Positions 17,585-26,918 of a DNA stretch of 64,000 bases are shown here, piece by piece (within the stretch, counting starts at the first letter, position 1; every line of letters starts with the position of its first letter). The stretch comes from Vibrio intestinalis. GTDB lineage: Bacteria; Pseudomonadota; Gammaproteobacteria; Enterobacterales; Vibrionaceae. Made by a program: the position numbers and the translations under genes. The notes beneath the pieces are model-generated. The model was not told the DNA's origin, did not search any database, and was given only the letters and a program-made list of their open reading frames with translations. The stretch spans positions 186,001 through 250,000 of the forward strand of contig NZ_JANAVY020000004.1 of the NCBI RefSeq assembly GCF_025195085.2, written 5' to 3'.

Positions 17585-19663
17585 ATGTCACAACTACTTT
17601 CTGCTATTCCTCTCACTTCACTGACTGGCGTTGGTGCAAAAGTCGCGGAAAAACTGGCAAAAGTAGGCCTCAATAACGTCCAAGATTTACTGTTTCACCT
17701 TCCGCTGCGCTATGAAGACCGCACCCGAATTTACCCTATCGTAAAACTGCACGCTGGCTTATGGGCAGCAGTGCAAGGCAAAGTCATGAGCGTGGATACC
17801 ATTTTCGGTAAACGCAAAATGCTGGCGGTGAAGATCAGTGATGGTAATGGCACCATTACCCTGCGTTTTTTCAACTTTACTGCGGCGATGAAAAACAATT
17901 TTGCTCAAGGCAAAACGGTGCATGCCTATGGTGAAATCAAACGTGGTGGCATCGGTTTAGAAATCATTCATCCAGACTACAAGTTTTACTCTCCAGAACA
18001 AAAGCCTGATACGGAACAAACCTTAACGCCGGTCTATCCAACCACCGATGGCCTAAGGCAAGTCACCTTACGTAACCTAACCGAGCAGGCATTGCAGCTT
18101 CTCGACAAGTCGGCAGTACAAGAGTTATTACCTAGTGGTTTGTACGATCACCAAATCACCCTTGGCCAAGCACTACACACCATTCATCGTCCACCACCAA
18201 GTTTGGATATGGAACAGTTCGATGAAGGTAAGCATCCGGCGCAGATCCGCTTGATCATAGAAGAGTTGCTCGCGCAAAATCTGTCAATGTTAGCGGTGCG
18301 CAGTAAAGGCCAATTAGACAACGCCTTACCACTTGCCGAGGTAGACTCGCTTAAACAGCAACTCTTAGCTCAGCTGCCTTTCTCACCCACCAATGCACAG
18401 GCCAGAGTAGTAAAAGAGATAGAGCAAGACCTTGTTAAGCCTCACCCGATGATGCGCCTAGTACAAGGGGATGTCGGCTCTGGTAAAACCTTAGTCGCCG
18501 CTTTAGCCGCAGTGCGCGCCATCGAGCATGGCTATCAAGTGGCGCTAATGGCGCCAACTGAATTATTAGCTGAGCAGCACGCCATCAACTTCGCCAACTG
18601 GTTTGAAAAGATGGGTATTCAGGTGGGCTGGCTAGCAGGCAAGCTCAAAGGAAAAGCCAAAGAGGCAGAACTGGCACGCATTGCCAATGGTGAAGCACAA
18701 ATGGTAGTGGGCACTCACGCTTTATTCCAAGAGCATGTTGAATTTCATAATCTCGCGCTTGTGATCATCGATGAACAACACCGCTTTGGTGTCCATCAGC
18801 GTTTAGAGCTGCGAGAAAAAGGCGCCAAACAAGGCGCATACCCACATCAGTTAATCATGACAGCGACGCCGATCCCACGCACCTTGGCTATGACCGCGTA
18901 TGCCGATCTCGAAACCTCGGTGATTGATGAACTGCCACCGGGGCGAACGCCAATTCAAACTGTCGCCATTCCTGATACAAAACGCGATGATATTGTCGAG
19001 CGAGTACGAAATGCCTGCCTCAATGAAGGCAAACAAGCCTATTGGGTGTGTACCTTAATTGATGAATCAGAAGTGCTTGAGGCGCAAGCCGCCGCAGACA
19101 CCGCCGAAGAGCTGCAACGCATCTTGCCGGATGTCAAAATCGGCTTAGTGCATGGCCGAATGAAGCCGGCAGAGAAACAAGCGGTGATGCAGGATTTCAA
19201 AGACAACAAACTGCACTTGTTAGTCGCGACTACCGTGATTGAAGTGGGTGTTGATGTGCCTAATGCCAGTTTAATGATCATAGAAAACCCAGAACGCCTT
19301 GGCCTTGCTCAATTACACCAATTAAGAGGCCGTGTAGGCCGTGGTAGCGTTGCAAGCCACTGTGTGCTGCTGTATCACTCTCCCCTATCAAAAACTGCTC
19401 AGAAGCGCTTAGGCGTGCTGCGTGAAAGTAATGATGGCTTCGTGATTGCCCAGCGTGACTTAGAAATTCGTGGCCCGGGTGAACTACTCGGCACCAAACA
19501 AACCGGTATGGCCGACTTTAAGATTGCTGACTTAGTCCGCGATCAACGACTTATCCCTGAAGTTCAGCGCATAGCACGCTACATTCACGACAATTACCCA
19601 TCCAATGCGGCATCAATTATCGATCGTTGGCTGGGTGAGCGCGACGTTTACTCTAAAGCTTAA
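17585..19663 (+). CDS. recG: ATP-dependent DNA helicase RecG
   Basis: A superfamily 2 branch-migration helicase that remodels stalled forks and Holliday junctions. At 692 residues it has the normal length. The N-terminal wedge/OB domain (HLPLRYEDRTRIYP, then GKRKMLAVKISDGNGTITLRFF) is followed by the helicase core with Walker A GDVGSGKTLVAALA, the RecG-type DEQH box IIDEQHRFG, TATPIPRTLA, and the C-terminal QLRGRVGRG motif VI and TRG region. Last gene of the cluster, followed by a terminator facing the chitobiase gene. Confidence 0.97.
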   Translation: MSQLLSAIPLTSLTGVGAKVAEKLAKVGLNNVQDLLFHLPLRYEDRTRIYPIVKLHAGLWAAVQGKVMSVDTIFGKRKMLAVKISDGNGTITLRFFNFTAAMKNNFAQGKTVHAYGEIKRGGIGLEIIHPDYKFYSPEQKPDTEQTLTPVYPTTDGLRQVTLRNLTEQALQLLDKSAVQELLPSGLYDHQITLGQALHTIHRPPPSLDMEQFDEGKHPAQIRLIIEELLAQNLSMLAVRSKGQLDNALPLAEVDSLKQQLLAQLPFSPTNAQARVVKEIEQDLVKPHPMMRLVQGDVGSGKTLVAALAAVRAIEHGYQVALMAPTELLAEQHAINFANWFEKMGIQVGWLAGKLKGKAKEAELARIANGEAQMVVGTHALFQEHVEFHNLALVIIDEQHRFGVHQRLELREKGAKQGAYPHQLIMTATPIPRTLAMTAYADLETSVIDELPPGRTPIQTVAIPDTKRDDIVERVRNACLNEGKQAYWVCTLIDESEVLEAQAAADTAEELQRILPDVKIGLVHGRMKPAEKQAVMQDFKDNKLHLLVATTVIEVGVDVPNASLMIIENPERLGLAQLHQLRGRVGRGSVASHCVLLYHSPLSKTAQKRLGVLRESNDGFVIAQRDLEIRGPGELLGTKQTGMADFKIADLVRDQRLIPEVQRIARYIHDNYPSNAASIIDRWLGERDVYSKA

Positions 19664-19723
19664 ATCGACAATCCATTCGTGAGCGAAACCTCTCATGAGA
19701 ACCCGTTCGTTCAAAACCATAAA

Positions 19724-19751
19724 AAAGACCCAGCGATTAAGCTGGGTCTTT
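19724..19751. terminator. Bidirectional terminator between recG and the chitobiase gene
   Basis: Perfect 11-bp stem (AAAGACCCAGC / GCTGGGTCTTT) with a 6-base loop between convergent genes. T run on the plus strand, A6 on the other side. Confidence 0.87.
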
Positions 19752-19784
19752 CGTTTCAATCTTGACCGTTTGGCAGTGGTAAGA

Positions 19785-22430
19785 TTATTTAACTGAGGTT
19801 ACTCGGCTCGCTTTTTCACCGCTTGCAGAGATAGAGCGAATGAACACTTCACCAACGATGGTCGGGCGCTTGTCATCTGAGTAAGTTGACCAGTTTTCAC
19901 CATCCACTGAGTATTGCAGTTCTACCCCAGGGAATGCGCTGTTCATCGCCAATTGGCCATTTTCAACTTTCGCACCCGGTACTGGTAGGCGGTAATCAAT
20001 GCCCGCTTTTTCCAGTTTCGCCAACTCACGTTGACCAAGGATGTTCGCAAAGCGGTTGTAGTCTTGGCTTAGTGCAGCTTTATCGACTAGGTTCGTCTCT
20101 AGTGAGTATTCAACACCTGCTTTGTACTCGTTTTCCCAGCTTGCTTCGTGCCATGCACGCTCTGCTGCGGCTAACACACGTGGGAATACCATGTACTCAT
20201 ATTGCTCATCAGTACGAACCGTTTCAGACCAAAGCTGCGCTGATAGGCCGTAAAATGGTTTCGCTTCAACTTCACCTTTGCCAGTAAAGCCATTGCCGTC
20301 GCGGTCTACCGATGTTTCAGCGTTCTGTGGCATGTTCTCTGGTGCAAAGCCAAACATCTTACGAGTATCTGTTGCACGAGTTGCCCAGTAGTAGCCACGC
20401 TCTTTTGGGTCAACTTCGTAAGGCATGTCCATGTAAACGTAATCAGGGTTAGATACCACTACGTCATAGCCTTTCTTCGCCCACTCGTATACTGAACCTG
20501 TACCGCCCCAGTAAAGAACATCCCAGAAGTTCACGCGAGTCGTTTCAGAAGCGAATGTTTCTGCACCGCCCTCGATGTATTTCAGACCATCCTGCCATGC
20601 TTGGAAGTGAGGAATGCCGTTCTTAACTGCAATCTTTGATACTTCTTGAGCAAAGTAACCTGGCAGCTGACCAAAGTCGTTCACCGTGCCGTTAGCCACT
20701 AGAGCCTGACATTGTGGCGATTTTGCAAATGGCTTGTCTTGCTTGCTTAGGTCGATGTTACCTTTCCACGCCACTGGGTCAGCAGCATTGTTGTCTTGGA
20801 AACCCGCACCTAGTTTGATGTTCTTCGCTTCATCACCACCGAAGTGCCAAGTTGTTAGTGGCATACCTGCTTCATTGTGCATCGCTGCTACTTCTGAAAT
20901 CACTTTATCAACAAAGCGAGACGATGATTCCTGACATGGGTTTACAAAGCTGTGCTTATCGTAGAACTGAATCGTGGTTACGTTTGACGTATCTTGTGGG
21001 TCAGTCAGACGGTACTCATTGGCACCCGCTTCATCACCCGCCGCCATTAGGCGATCGTAACGCGCTTCCATCGAGATGATTGCTGCACGAGCGTGCGCTG
21101 GCATATCGATTTCTGGAATGACTTCAATATGGCGAGCTTTAGCGTATTTTAGGATTTCAACGTAATCCGTTTTACTAAAGTAGCCTGAACCGAAGTTGTC
21201 AGTAGATGGACCAGAGCCTAACTGAGGTAGCAGACAGTTTTGTTCATCAAGGTCAAAACAACGCTGGCCGCCGACGTCTGTTAACTCAGGTAAGCCTGGA
21301 ATTTCTAAACGCCAACCTTCATCATCCGTCAGGTGAAGGTGTAGCTTGTTCATTTTGTACGCCGCCATTTGGTCTAGCGTTGCTAAAATTGCATCTTTGG
21401 TGTGGAAGTTACGTGCTACGTCTACCATTACACCGCGGTAATCAAAGCGTGGAGCATCAACAATCAGAATTTCTGGTAGTGTTTCGTCTTCACCCATTAG
21501 GCCAAACACAGATTGTACTGCGTAGAAAAGACCTGCTTGGTCGTAGCCTTTAATGTCGATGCCTTGCTGAGTAATTCTCAGCTCGTAAGCACCTGCTTTA
21601 CCAAGTTCTGCAGGGAACTCAGAAGGAACAATCGCAGTGTTTACTTTAATCGTACCGTTAAGGTTGATATCCAATACATCTGCACGAGTGTTTAGCGCGG
21701 TTAACTGTTCAGCAGTGAAGAGCTCGCTTGGTAATGCAAAACCTTGAGATGCCGATACTTTACCTTGACCGGCTTCAACGTGTAGCGGCGTTGGAACTAG
21801 CGCCGTTGATACGTCTTGCTTAGCCAGATCAGCATTTTTCTCAAAACGAGTGATCGCAGTCGCGAATACGTTGTTGTCATCTGGAGTACGTTTTAGTTTC
21901 TCGCCCTCAAGACCTGATACCACAGACGCCATATCTTGCACATCTAACGAAGCAATCATCTTAGGCTCTGCGTCAGGTGCAGTAACAAATGCGCCTGGCA
22001 TGAAGTCAGTTTCAAATAACTGCCAGTATTCGCCAATCAGTGGAATTTCAACTTTTTCACCCGCCGCAAAACCATCAAACTTTTCGGTTGGTTCAAGTTT
22101 ATGTAGGTCGCCCGTTACGCGAGTAATTTTGAACTGGTCGTTGTCCACATCAAGAATCAGACGAATACTGTGGAAGTAGATAGCCCAATCTTTACTGTTC
22201 ACCGCTTCGCCTTGGTTTTCTAGCGTCATCAGAACCTTATTACATGATGCCCATTCCGCACCAAGATCCTGACACGCTAAACCTTCGTTAGCGCCGTGGT
22301 TCGTTAATACCTCGTAATTCACATCCAAATTGTCTGCGAGTGTATTAACCACTTGTTGAGAGTTTTGAATAGAAGAGCAACCGGCCAAAGTTGCTAGAAC
22401 AGAAACAGCGATCAAACTTGGTTTCAACAT
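19785..22430 (-). CDS. chb: Chitobiase / beta-N-acetylhexosaminidase, GH20 lipoprotein
   Basis: Hydrolyses chitobiose and short chitin oligomers to N-acetylglucosamine. The 881-residue precursor has a lipoprotein signal (MLKPSLIAVSVLATLAGC, lipobox LAGC), so it is anchored to a membrane facing the periplasm or outside. The order is an N-terminal carbohydrate-binding CHB_HEX domain, a GH20b domain (LHVEAGQGKVSAS), the GH20 barrel (YRGVMVDVARNFH; catalytic Asp-Glu in HFGGDEAKN) and a C-terminal Ig-like CHB_HEX_C domain. The frame allows a GTG start 7 codons earlier, but that extension contains the AAGGG ribosome-binding site for ATG at 22430. Size and layout match Vibrio chitobiase. Confidence 0.95.
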   Translation of the reverse strand: MLKPSLIAVSVLATLAGCSSIQNSQQVVNTLADNLDVNYEVLTNHGANEGLACQDLGAEWASCNKVLMTLENQGEAVNSKDWAIYFHSIRLILDVDNDQFKITRVTGDLHKLEPTEKFDGFAAGEKVEIPLIGEYWQLFETDFMPGAFVTAPDAEPKMIASLDVQDMASVVSGLEGEKLKRTPDDNNVFATAITRFEKNADLAKQDVSTALVPTPLHVEAGQGKVSASQGFALPSELFTAEQLTALNTRADVLDINLNGTIKVNTAIVPSEFPAELGKAGAYELRITQQGIDIKGYDQAGLFYAVQSVFGLMGEDETLPEILIVDAPRFDYRGVMVDVARNFHTKDAILATLDQMAAYKMNKLHLHLTDDEGWRLEIPGLPELTDVGGQRCFDLDEQNCLLPQLGSGPSTDNFGSGYFSKTDYVEILKYAKARHIEVIPEIDMPAHARAAIISMEARYDRLMAAGDEAGANEYRLTDPQDTSNVTTIQFYDKHSFVNPCQESSSRFVDKVISEVAAMHNEAGMPLTTWHFGGDEAKNIKLGAGFQDNNAADPVAWKGNIDLSKQDKPFAKSPQCQALVANGTVNDFGQLPGYFAQEVSKIAVKNGIPHFQAWQDGLKYIEGGAETFASETTRVNFWDVLYWGGTGSVYEWAKKGYDVVVSNPDYVYMDMPYEVDPKERGYYWATRATDTRKMFGFAPENMPQNAETSVDRDGNGFTGKGEVEAKPFYGLSAQLWSETVRTDEQYEYMVFPRVLAAAERAWHEASWENEYKAGVEYSLETNLVDKAALSQDYNRFANILGQRELAKLEKAGIDYRLPVPGAKVENGQLAMNSAFPGVELQYSVDGENWSTYSDDKRPTIVGEVFIRSISASGEKASRVTSVK

Positions 22431-22976
22431 CTTACTTACCCTTAAAAACACTTACCTAGTCATCAGCAAAAAAAGCGCTGAACTAAAAATCAAACTTCAA
22501 TGACGTCAAAATATAAGTAGTTATTTTTGAGCGTAAAATTAATCAGCAAAAATCAGTGATCTGGTTCAAATCGGAGGGTAAACACAAAAATATAAAAACT
22601 TTAAAAACAAACACTTAGGGTTAACGTTAAAATCTAAAAACTTTTTTTAACGTTATTGTTGCGATCTAGGTCACTCTCTATAGAGGGTCAATCAAGCACT
22701 TAGTGTTAAAAGCTCGGCTATAAAAGGTAAGGCAAATCGTCGTAGGTAAATAATTATCGACAAAAACGTGAATATGATCTCGATTTCGCTGACGTCAACA
22801 CTCGTTAAAAATTTAGGTTTTGACGATTTTTCCAGAATAGAAAAACAAGTCAGACACTTTTGCCCATTATCAACGGTGGTGAGAAAAGAGCACAATGAGA
22901 TCGAATCAACCAGATAGCAGATATAAAAAAACCAGCAATAATGCTGGTTTTGCTCTGCACTCCAGAAGGTAACGAC
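22431..22976. other. Non-coding region upstream of chitobiase, with an inverted repeat and a CRP-like site
   Basis: About 545 AT-rich bases upstream of the chitobiase gene, ending in the cysQ terminator. They contain a perfect inverted repeat (AACGTTAAAA / TTTTAACGTT, 22623-22654) and a CRP-like site TGCGA-TCTAGG-TCACT (22660-22675). A 67-codon frame (22692-22895) has no family features. Control by CRP would fit catabolite repression of chitin use; the repeat could bind a dedicated regulator. Confidence 0.5.
22928..22951 (-). terminator. Terminator after cysQ
   Basis: 9-bp stem (AAACCAGCA / TGCTGGTTT) with an ATAA loop, followed on the minus strand by seven T residues, 26 bases after the cysQ stop. 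Confidence 0.85.
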
Positions 22977-23804
22977 TTAATCTTTTATCTGCAGAATATC
23001 GCTCCACGGCAATTGCTCATCACCCAGAACGATAAAGTTTGGGTTTTCTAGAGTTTCACGTTCATTGTAAGAGAGCGGCGCTAGCTGAGTGCTTAAAATT
23101 CGGCCACCCGCTTCTTCGACAATACATTGCGTGGCGGCAGTATCCCACTCGCCTGTTGGGCCCAAACGTAAATAACAGTCCACCGCACCTTCTGCGACTA
23201 AACACGCTTTGAGAGCAGCAGAGCCCAATGGCACTAAATCGTAGTTCCATGCGGTGCTCATACGGCGAGTAATACGGTTGATATCTTGGCGGCGACTGAT
23301 GGCGATCGCTATTGGATGCTGCTGACCTTGATGCTGATGAGTAGTAATACGCACACTCTCACTCATATCAGGAATCTTCCAAGCGCCCTTGCCTTGGTAA
23401 GCATAGTAAGTGACCCCTGATACTGGGCCATACACCACGCCCATCACTGGCTTATGATTTTCAATCAGCGCAATGATGGTAGCAAAGTCACCACTACGGG
23501 CGATGAACTCTTGCGTGCCGTCTAGTGGGTCAACCAACCAGTAGCGATCCCATTGTGCGCGCTTGTCTAAGCTAATGTCTGCGGCCTCTTCTGACAGAAC
23601 TGGGATGTCAGGGGTCAACTCAGACAGCTTTTCCATAATGAACTTATGCGCGGCAAGATCGGCACTGGTCACCGGCGTTTCATCACTCTTAGTAAACTCT
23701 TCGTACTCTTTCTTTTGGTAAATATCCAAAATCAATTGCCCCGCCGAACGGGCAATCTCTATCACTGCTGGTAAATGATGAGATAAATCTTTAGTTATTG
23801 GCAT
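22977..23804 (-). CDS. cysQ: 3'(2'),5'-bisphosphate nucleotidase CysQ
   Basis: Removes the 3' phosphate of PAP (and PAPS), preventing build-up of this by-product of sulfate assimilation. The 275-residue protein is a member of the inositol monophosphatase superfamily, with metal-binding motifs VLSEEAAD (Glu pair), VDPLDGTQEF and, near the C-terminus, GEWDTAATQCIVEEAGG. nudE lies 27 bases upstream in the same direction, a pairing also seen in E. coli relatives, so a nudE-cysQ operon is likely. Ends in a clear terminator. Confidence 0.95.
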   Translation of the reverse strand: MPITKDLSHHLPAVIEIARSAGQLILDIYQKKEYEEFTKSDETPVTSADLAAHKFIMEKLSELTPDIPVLSEEAADISLDKRAQWDRYWLVDPLDGTQEFIARSGDFATIIALIENHKPVMGVVYGPVSGVTYYAYQGKGAWKIPDMSESVRITTHQHQGQQHPIAIAISRRQDINRITRRMSTAWNYDLVPLGSAALKACLVAEGAVDCYLRLGPTGEWDTAATQCIVEEAGGRILSTQLAPLSYNERETLENPNFIVLGDEQLPWSDILQIKD

Positions 23805-23831
23805 AATGGTTCCTTGAGGACTCTGCTCTCG

Positions 23832-24380
23832 TTATGATTTTAGGTGTCGTAGAGCGAGTAACAGTGCGGTTATACTCCGCGCTTCATTAAAATCGAGATG
23901 GGTTAGCAGCTCTTCAGCTTGCGCTAACGGCCAACGCACAATCTCTAGGGGTTCAGGCTCATCCCCTTCCAGTTGTTCGGGATACAAATCTTGAGCAACA
24001 AACAGTGTCATCTTGCTTGAGAAGTAAGAAGGCGCAAGTACCACTTGTTTTAACGGCGTTAATTGTTGCGCGCCAAAGCCAATCTCTTCTTTCAACTCTC
24101 GGTTCGCTGCTTGTTCTGGTGTTTCACCTTCATCAATTAAGCCTTTCGGAAAACCAAGCTCGTACTGCTCTGTACCCGCGGCATATTCTTTAACAAGCAG
24201 AATGTCACCTTGCTCAGTAACAGGAACCATCATCACCGCATGACGACCACTTGGGCGCATGCGCTCATAAGTGCGCAGCTCACCATTACTAAAGCGTAAA
24301 TCAATCGCTTCAATGGCAAACAAACGTGATTGAGCAACCGTATTTTTATCCAGAATTTCTGGTAGTGTTTTGTTGGTCAC
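23832..24380 (-). CDS. nudE: ADP compounds hydrolase NudE
   Basis: A Nudix pyrophosphatase that acts on ADP-ribose, NADH, Ap3A and similar compounds. The 182-residue protein carries the Nudix box GX5EX7REUXEEXGU as GLIDEGETPEQAANREL followed by KEEIGF. The N-terminal MTNKTLPEILDKNTVAQSRLF matches the NudE branch. It precedes cysQ by 27 bases. Confidence 0.94.
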   Translation of the reverse strand: MTNKTLPEILDKNTVAQSRLFAIEAIDLRFSNGELRTYERMRPSGRHAVMMVPVTEQGDILLVKEYAAGTEQYELGFPKGLIDEGETPEQAANRELKEEIGFGAQQLTPLKQVVLAPSYFSSKMTLFVAQDLYPEQLEGDEPEPLEIVRWPLAQAEELLTHLDFNEARSITALLLALRHLKS

Positions 24381-24478
24381 TGTTGGCTCCTACTTAGCTA
24401 TAGATTCATTTAATATATGAAAAAAAAGCCGCGATTGAAAAGCAAACCTCGTAACGAAGTGGCAAAACGAGATATAAA

Positions 24479-24504
24479 AAAGGGCTGGCCTAAAGCCAAC
24501 CCTT
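24479..24504 (-). terminator. Terminator after nfuA
   Basis: A 10-bp stem with one mismatch (AAGGGCTGGC / GCCAACCCTT on the plus strand) and a CTAAA-type loop, with a T run on the minus strand, 18 bases after the nfuA stop. Confidence 0.8.
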
Positions 24505-24521
24505 CGTCAATCTAGTACTGA

Positions 24522-25109
24522 TTAGTAGTAAGAATGGTCACCGCGGTCATGCTCAGTCGCATCGCGAACCGCTGTTAACTCACCTTCAAACTGCTGAAGA
24601 AGCTCTTTTTCGATGCCTTCTTTCAGTGTTACATCAACCATTGAACAACCATTACAACCGCCACCAAATGATACGATAGCTTCGCCCGCTTCAGTGATTT
24701 CCACTAGGTTTACGTGACCACCGTGGCTTGCAAGCTGAGGGTTAACTTGGGTTTGGATTGCATACTCAACACGCTCGAGTAGCGGCGCATCGTCAGCCAC
24801 TTTACGCATTTTCGCGTTTGGCGCTTTCAATGTTAGTTGAGAGCCCATTTTATCCGTCACGTAGTCAATTTCTGCATCTTCCAAAAATGGTAAGCTCAAC
24901 TCATCTACGTATGCAGAGAATGCTGTGAACGCAAGCTCTGTATCGGTCGCTTCAACCGCTTCAGGTGGACAGTAAGAAACGCCACACTCAGCGTTTTGTG
25001 TTCCTGGGTTTACCACAAACACACGAATATTAGTGCCTTCCGGTTGCTGAGCTAGCAACTTGGCAAAGTGTTCTTGGGCGCTTTCAGTAATAATAATTGT
25101 ATTTGACAC
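24522..25109 (-). CDS. nfuA: Fe-S biogenesis protein NfuA
   Basis: Carrier that binds a [4Fe-4S] cluster and delivers it to apo-proteins, important under oxidative stress or iron limitation. The 195-residue protein has an N-terminal degenerate A-type domain (about 1-100) and a C-terminal Nfu domain (about 110-192) with the CxxC pair in [11 protein letters not shown]. The A-type domain lacks the three-cysteine set of IscA-like carriers, as expected in NfuA. In E. coli nfuA (yhgI) likewise follows gntX, the comF homologue, upstream here. Confidence 0.97.
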   Translation of the reverse strand: MSNTIIITESAQEHFAKLLAQQPEGTNIRVFVVNPGTQNAECGVSYCPPEAVEATDTELAFTAFSAYVDELSLPFLEDAEIDYVTDKMGSQLTLKAPNAKMRKVADDAPLLERVEYAIQTQVNPQLASHGGHVNLVEITEAGEAIVSFGGGCNGCSMVDVTLKEGIEKELLQQFEGELTAVRDATEHDRGDHSYY

Positions 25110-25195
25110 GACGAATACCTGAGTAAATTTGTAGGCTATTTGTTCACCATTCTACTCCTGAAAATTCTGAGATCTAGTTCTTTAGGCAGAATTCA

Positions 25196-25921
25196 TCATT
25201 TTGATGCCGTATGAATTAGGTCAGGAGTGCGGCATATGCAGTAAATATCGACGCTTTTTACGCCAGCATCAAGCAGTAATTTACATAAATGATGCACAGT
25301 GCTGCCTGTGGTCACCACATCATCGACTATCGCAACACGCTCTACCTCCGGCGGAGTCTTCAGCTCAAAAGCATCGCGCATGTTCATTTGCCGCTGACGA
25401 CGATTAAGCCCTTGCTGAGCAAGTGTTGATCGCGTGCGGCGAAACACACCTTTGCAAGGTACATTCAATGATTGCGCTACATAACGCGCCAACCATTCGC
25501 TTTGATTAAACCCGCGCCATAGTTGCCGCCGCCAGTGTAATGGCACCCAGGTGATCAGTTGGCAATCAGCGTCTACTTGCGGCATCAACCAATCCACCAG
25601 CCAGCGCGCTTGCTGAATTTGTCTGCCGTGTTTTAAGCCATGTATACAACTCGACAGTGGCGGCTGGTAGTCACCCACGCAATACAAAGCGCGCCATAAT
25701 GGCGGGGTTTGTAAACACTCACCACACTGCTCAACAGATTTAACTGAAGGTAAGCCGCACCGACGACACCTCGAGGTTTCAGTGATCTGTGCGTAACACG
25801 CCTTACACACATGCCAAGGCATCTCATTATTGGCTTCTCTTGGCTCTATCGGTTGATGACACACCTGACAGGTATGAACAATCAGTCTTTGCCTGTTTTT
25901 CTGCCACCATTGCGCTAACAT
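25196..25921 (-). CDS. comF: ComF family protein (phosphoribosyltransferase-like, GntX/ComF)
   Basis: A 241-residue protein with an N-terminal double zinc ribbon (CQVCHQ, CKAC, CRRCG, CGEC; about 18-68) and a C-terminal phosphoribosyltransferase fold with the PRPP-like motif VAIVDDVVTTGSTVHHL. ComF is needed for natural transformation in Vibrio cholerae and other species, where it acts in the cytosol after DNA uptake. The open frame runs 123 codons further upstream across the bioH start, but ATG at 25921 gives the family N-terminus (MLAQWWQKNRQRL). Divergent from bioH, as in E. coli gntX-bioH. Confidence 0.92.
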   Translation of the reverse strand: MLAQWWQKNRQRLIVHTCQVCHQPIEPREANNEMPWHVCKACYAQITETSRCRRCGLPSVKSVEQCGECLQTPPLWRALYCVGDYQPPLSSCIHGLKHGRQIQQARWLVDWLMPQVDADCQLITWVPLHWRRQLWRGFNQSEWLARYVAQSLNVPCKGVFRRTRSTLAQQGLNRRQRQMNMRDAFELKTPPEVERVAIVDDVVTTGSTVHHLCKLLLDAGVKSVDIYCICRTPDLIHTASK

Positions 25922-25986
25922 GTTTGACCTAATGATTGAGTTTGCTTCATTGTGGGGAGCATTCGGCAGATGAAAGGATGATTTAA

Positions 25987-26784
25987 GTGGTAGAGAGTGG
26001 GACAACGCAAACAGGCTTATATTGGCAAACACTAGAAACCAAAACATCACAATCCGATTTAGTGCTGATTCATGGCTGGGGCATGAACGGAGCGGTGTGG
26101 CAACAAAGTGCGGAAATCTTAAGCCAGCACTATCGCGTCCATATCGTTGATCTGCCGGGTTTTGGTCATAGTCACCAGCACAGTTTTGCCAACCTCGAAC
26201 ATCTCGCTCAGCAAGTGCTTGCTCACGCGCCGGATAAAGCCACTTGGCTTGGTTGGTCTTTGGGTGGGCTGATTGCTTCGCATATTGCACTTCATCATCC
26301 AGAACGCGTTAATGGCCTAATTACCGTAGCAAGCTCACCTTGTTTTGCCGCGCAAAAACCATGGCGTGGTATCCAACCACAAGTATTAAAAGCCTTCACG
26401 TCGCAATTGGTTGAAGACTTTCAACTGACCATAGAACGCTTTATGGCACTGCAAGCTATGGGTAGCCCTTCAGCTCGCCAAGATGTAAAGATACTCAAAA
26501 AAGCGGTGCTCTCTCGCCCGACTCCAAATCAAGACGCTCTGCTTGCAGGGCTCAATTTATTGGCGGATGTGGATCTTCGCCAGCAGCTAAACTTAGTAGC
26601 TGCACCAACTCTACGCTTATATGGCCGACTCGATGGGTTAGTCCCTATAAAGGTGGCTGACGATGTGAATACTTTGATGCCAGCGAGCACTCAACACATT
26701 TTCCAAAACTCTTCTCATGCTCCCTTCATGACTGAATTAGAAGGATTTTGTCAGCAAGTGATCGAGTTTAGAAATAAGCATTAA
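25987..26784 (+). CDS. bioH: Pimeloyl-ACP methyl ester carboxylesterase BioH
   Basis: Alpha/beta hydrolase that removes the methyl group from pimeloyl-ACP methyl ester, closing the BioC-BioH route to the biotin precursor. The 265-residue protein has the oxyanion segment LIHGWGMNGAVW, the nucleophile elbow GWSLGG, the catalytic Asp in YGRLDGLVP and His in SSHAPF. The start is GTG at 25987, eight bases after AAAGGA. The other bio genes are not in the window. Divergent from comF. Confidence 0.95.
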   Translation: MVESGTTQTGLYWQTLETKTSQSDLVLIHGWGMNGAVWQQSAEILSQHYRVHIVDLPGFGHSHQHSFANLEHLAQQVLAHAPDKATWLGWSLGGLIASHIALHHPERVNGLITVASSPCFAAQKPWRGIQPQVLKAFTSQLVEDFQLTIERFMALQAMGSPSARQDVKILKKAVLSRPTPNQDALLAGLNLLADVDLRQQLNLVAAPTLRLYGRLDGLVPIKVADDVNTLMPASTQHIFQNSSHAPFMTELEGFCQQVIEFRNKH

Positions 26785-26918
26785 CAAATTATTTGCATAA
26801 AGCGCTAAATTTTTGACCACCTCAGTCGATAATTAAATCAACTGACAATGGGACGGTTTAACACTAAACACCCCCTATATTAGCCATGTCAGTGGGCGAT
26901 GCTGAGGAGGTCTCGGTT

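Noticed and set aside
19886..20287. 133-codon plus-strand frame inside the chitobiase gene
   Set aside because: Antisense shadow; the chitobiase frame is fully supported by family motifs.
22692..22895. 67-codon minus-strand frame upstream of the chitobiase gene
   Set aside because: No motif, signal or conserved pattern; lies in AT-rich regulatory DNA.
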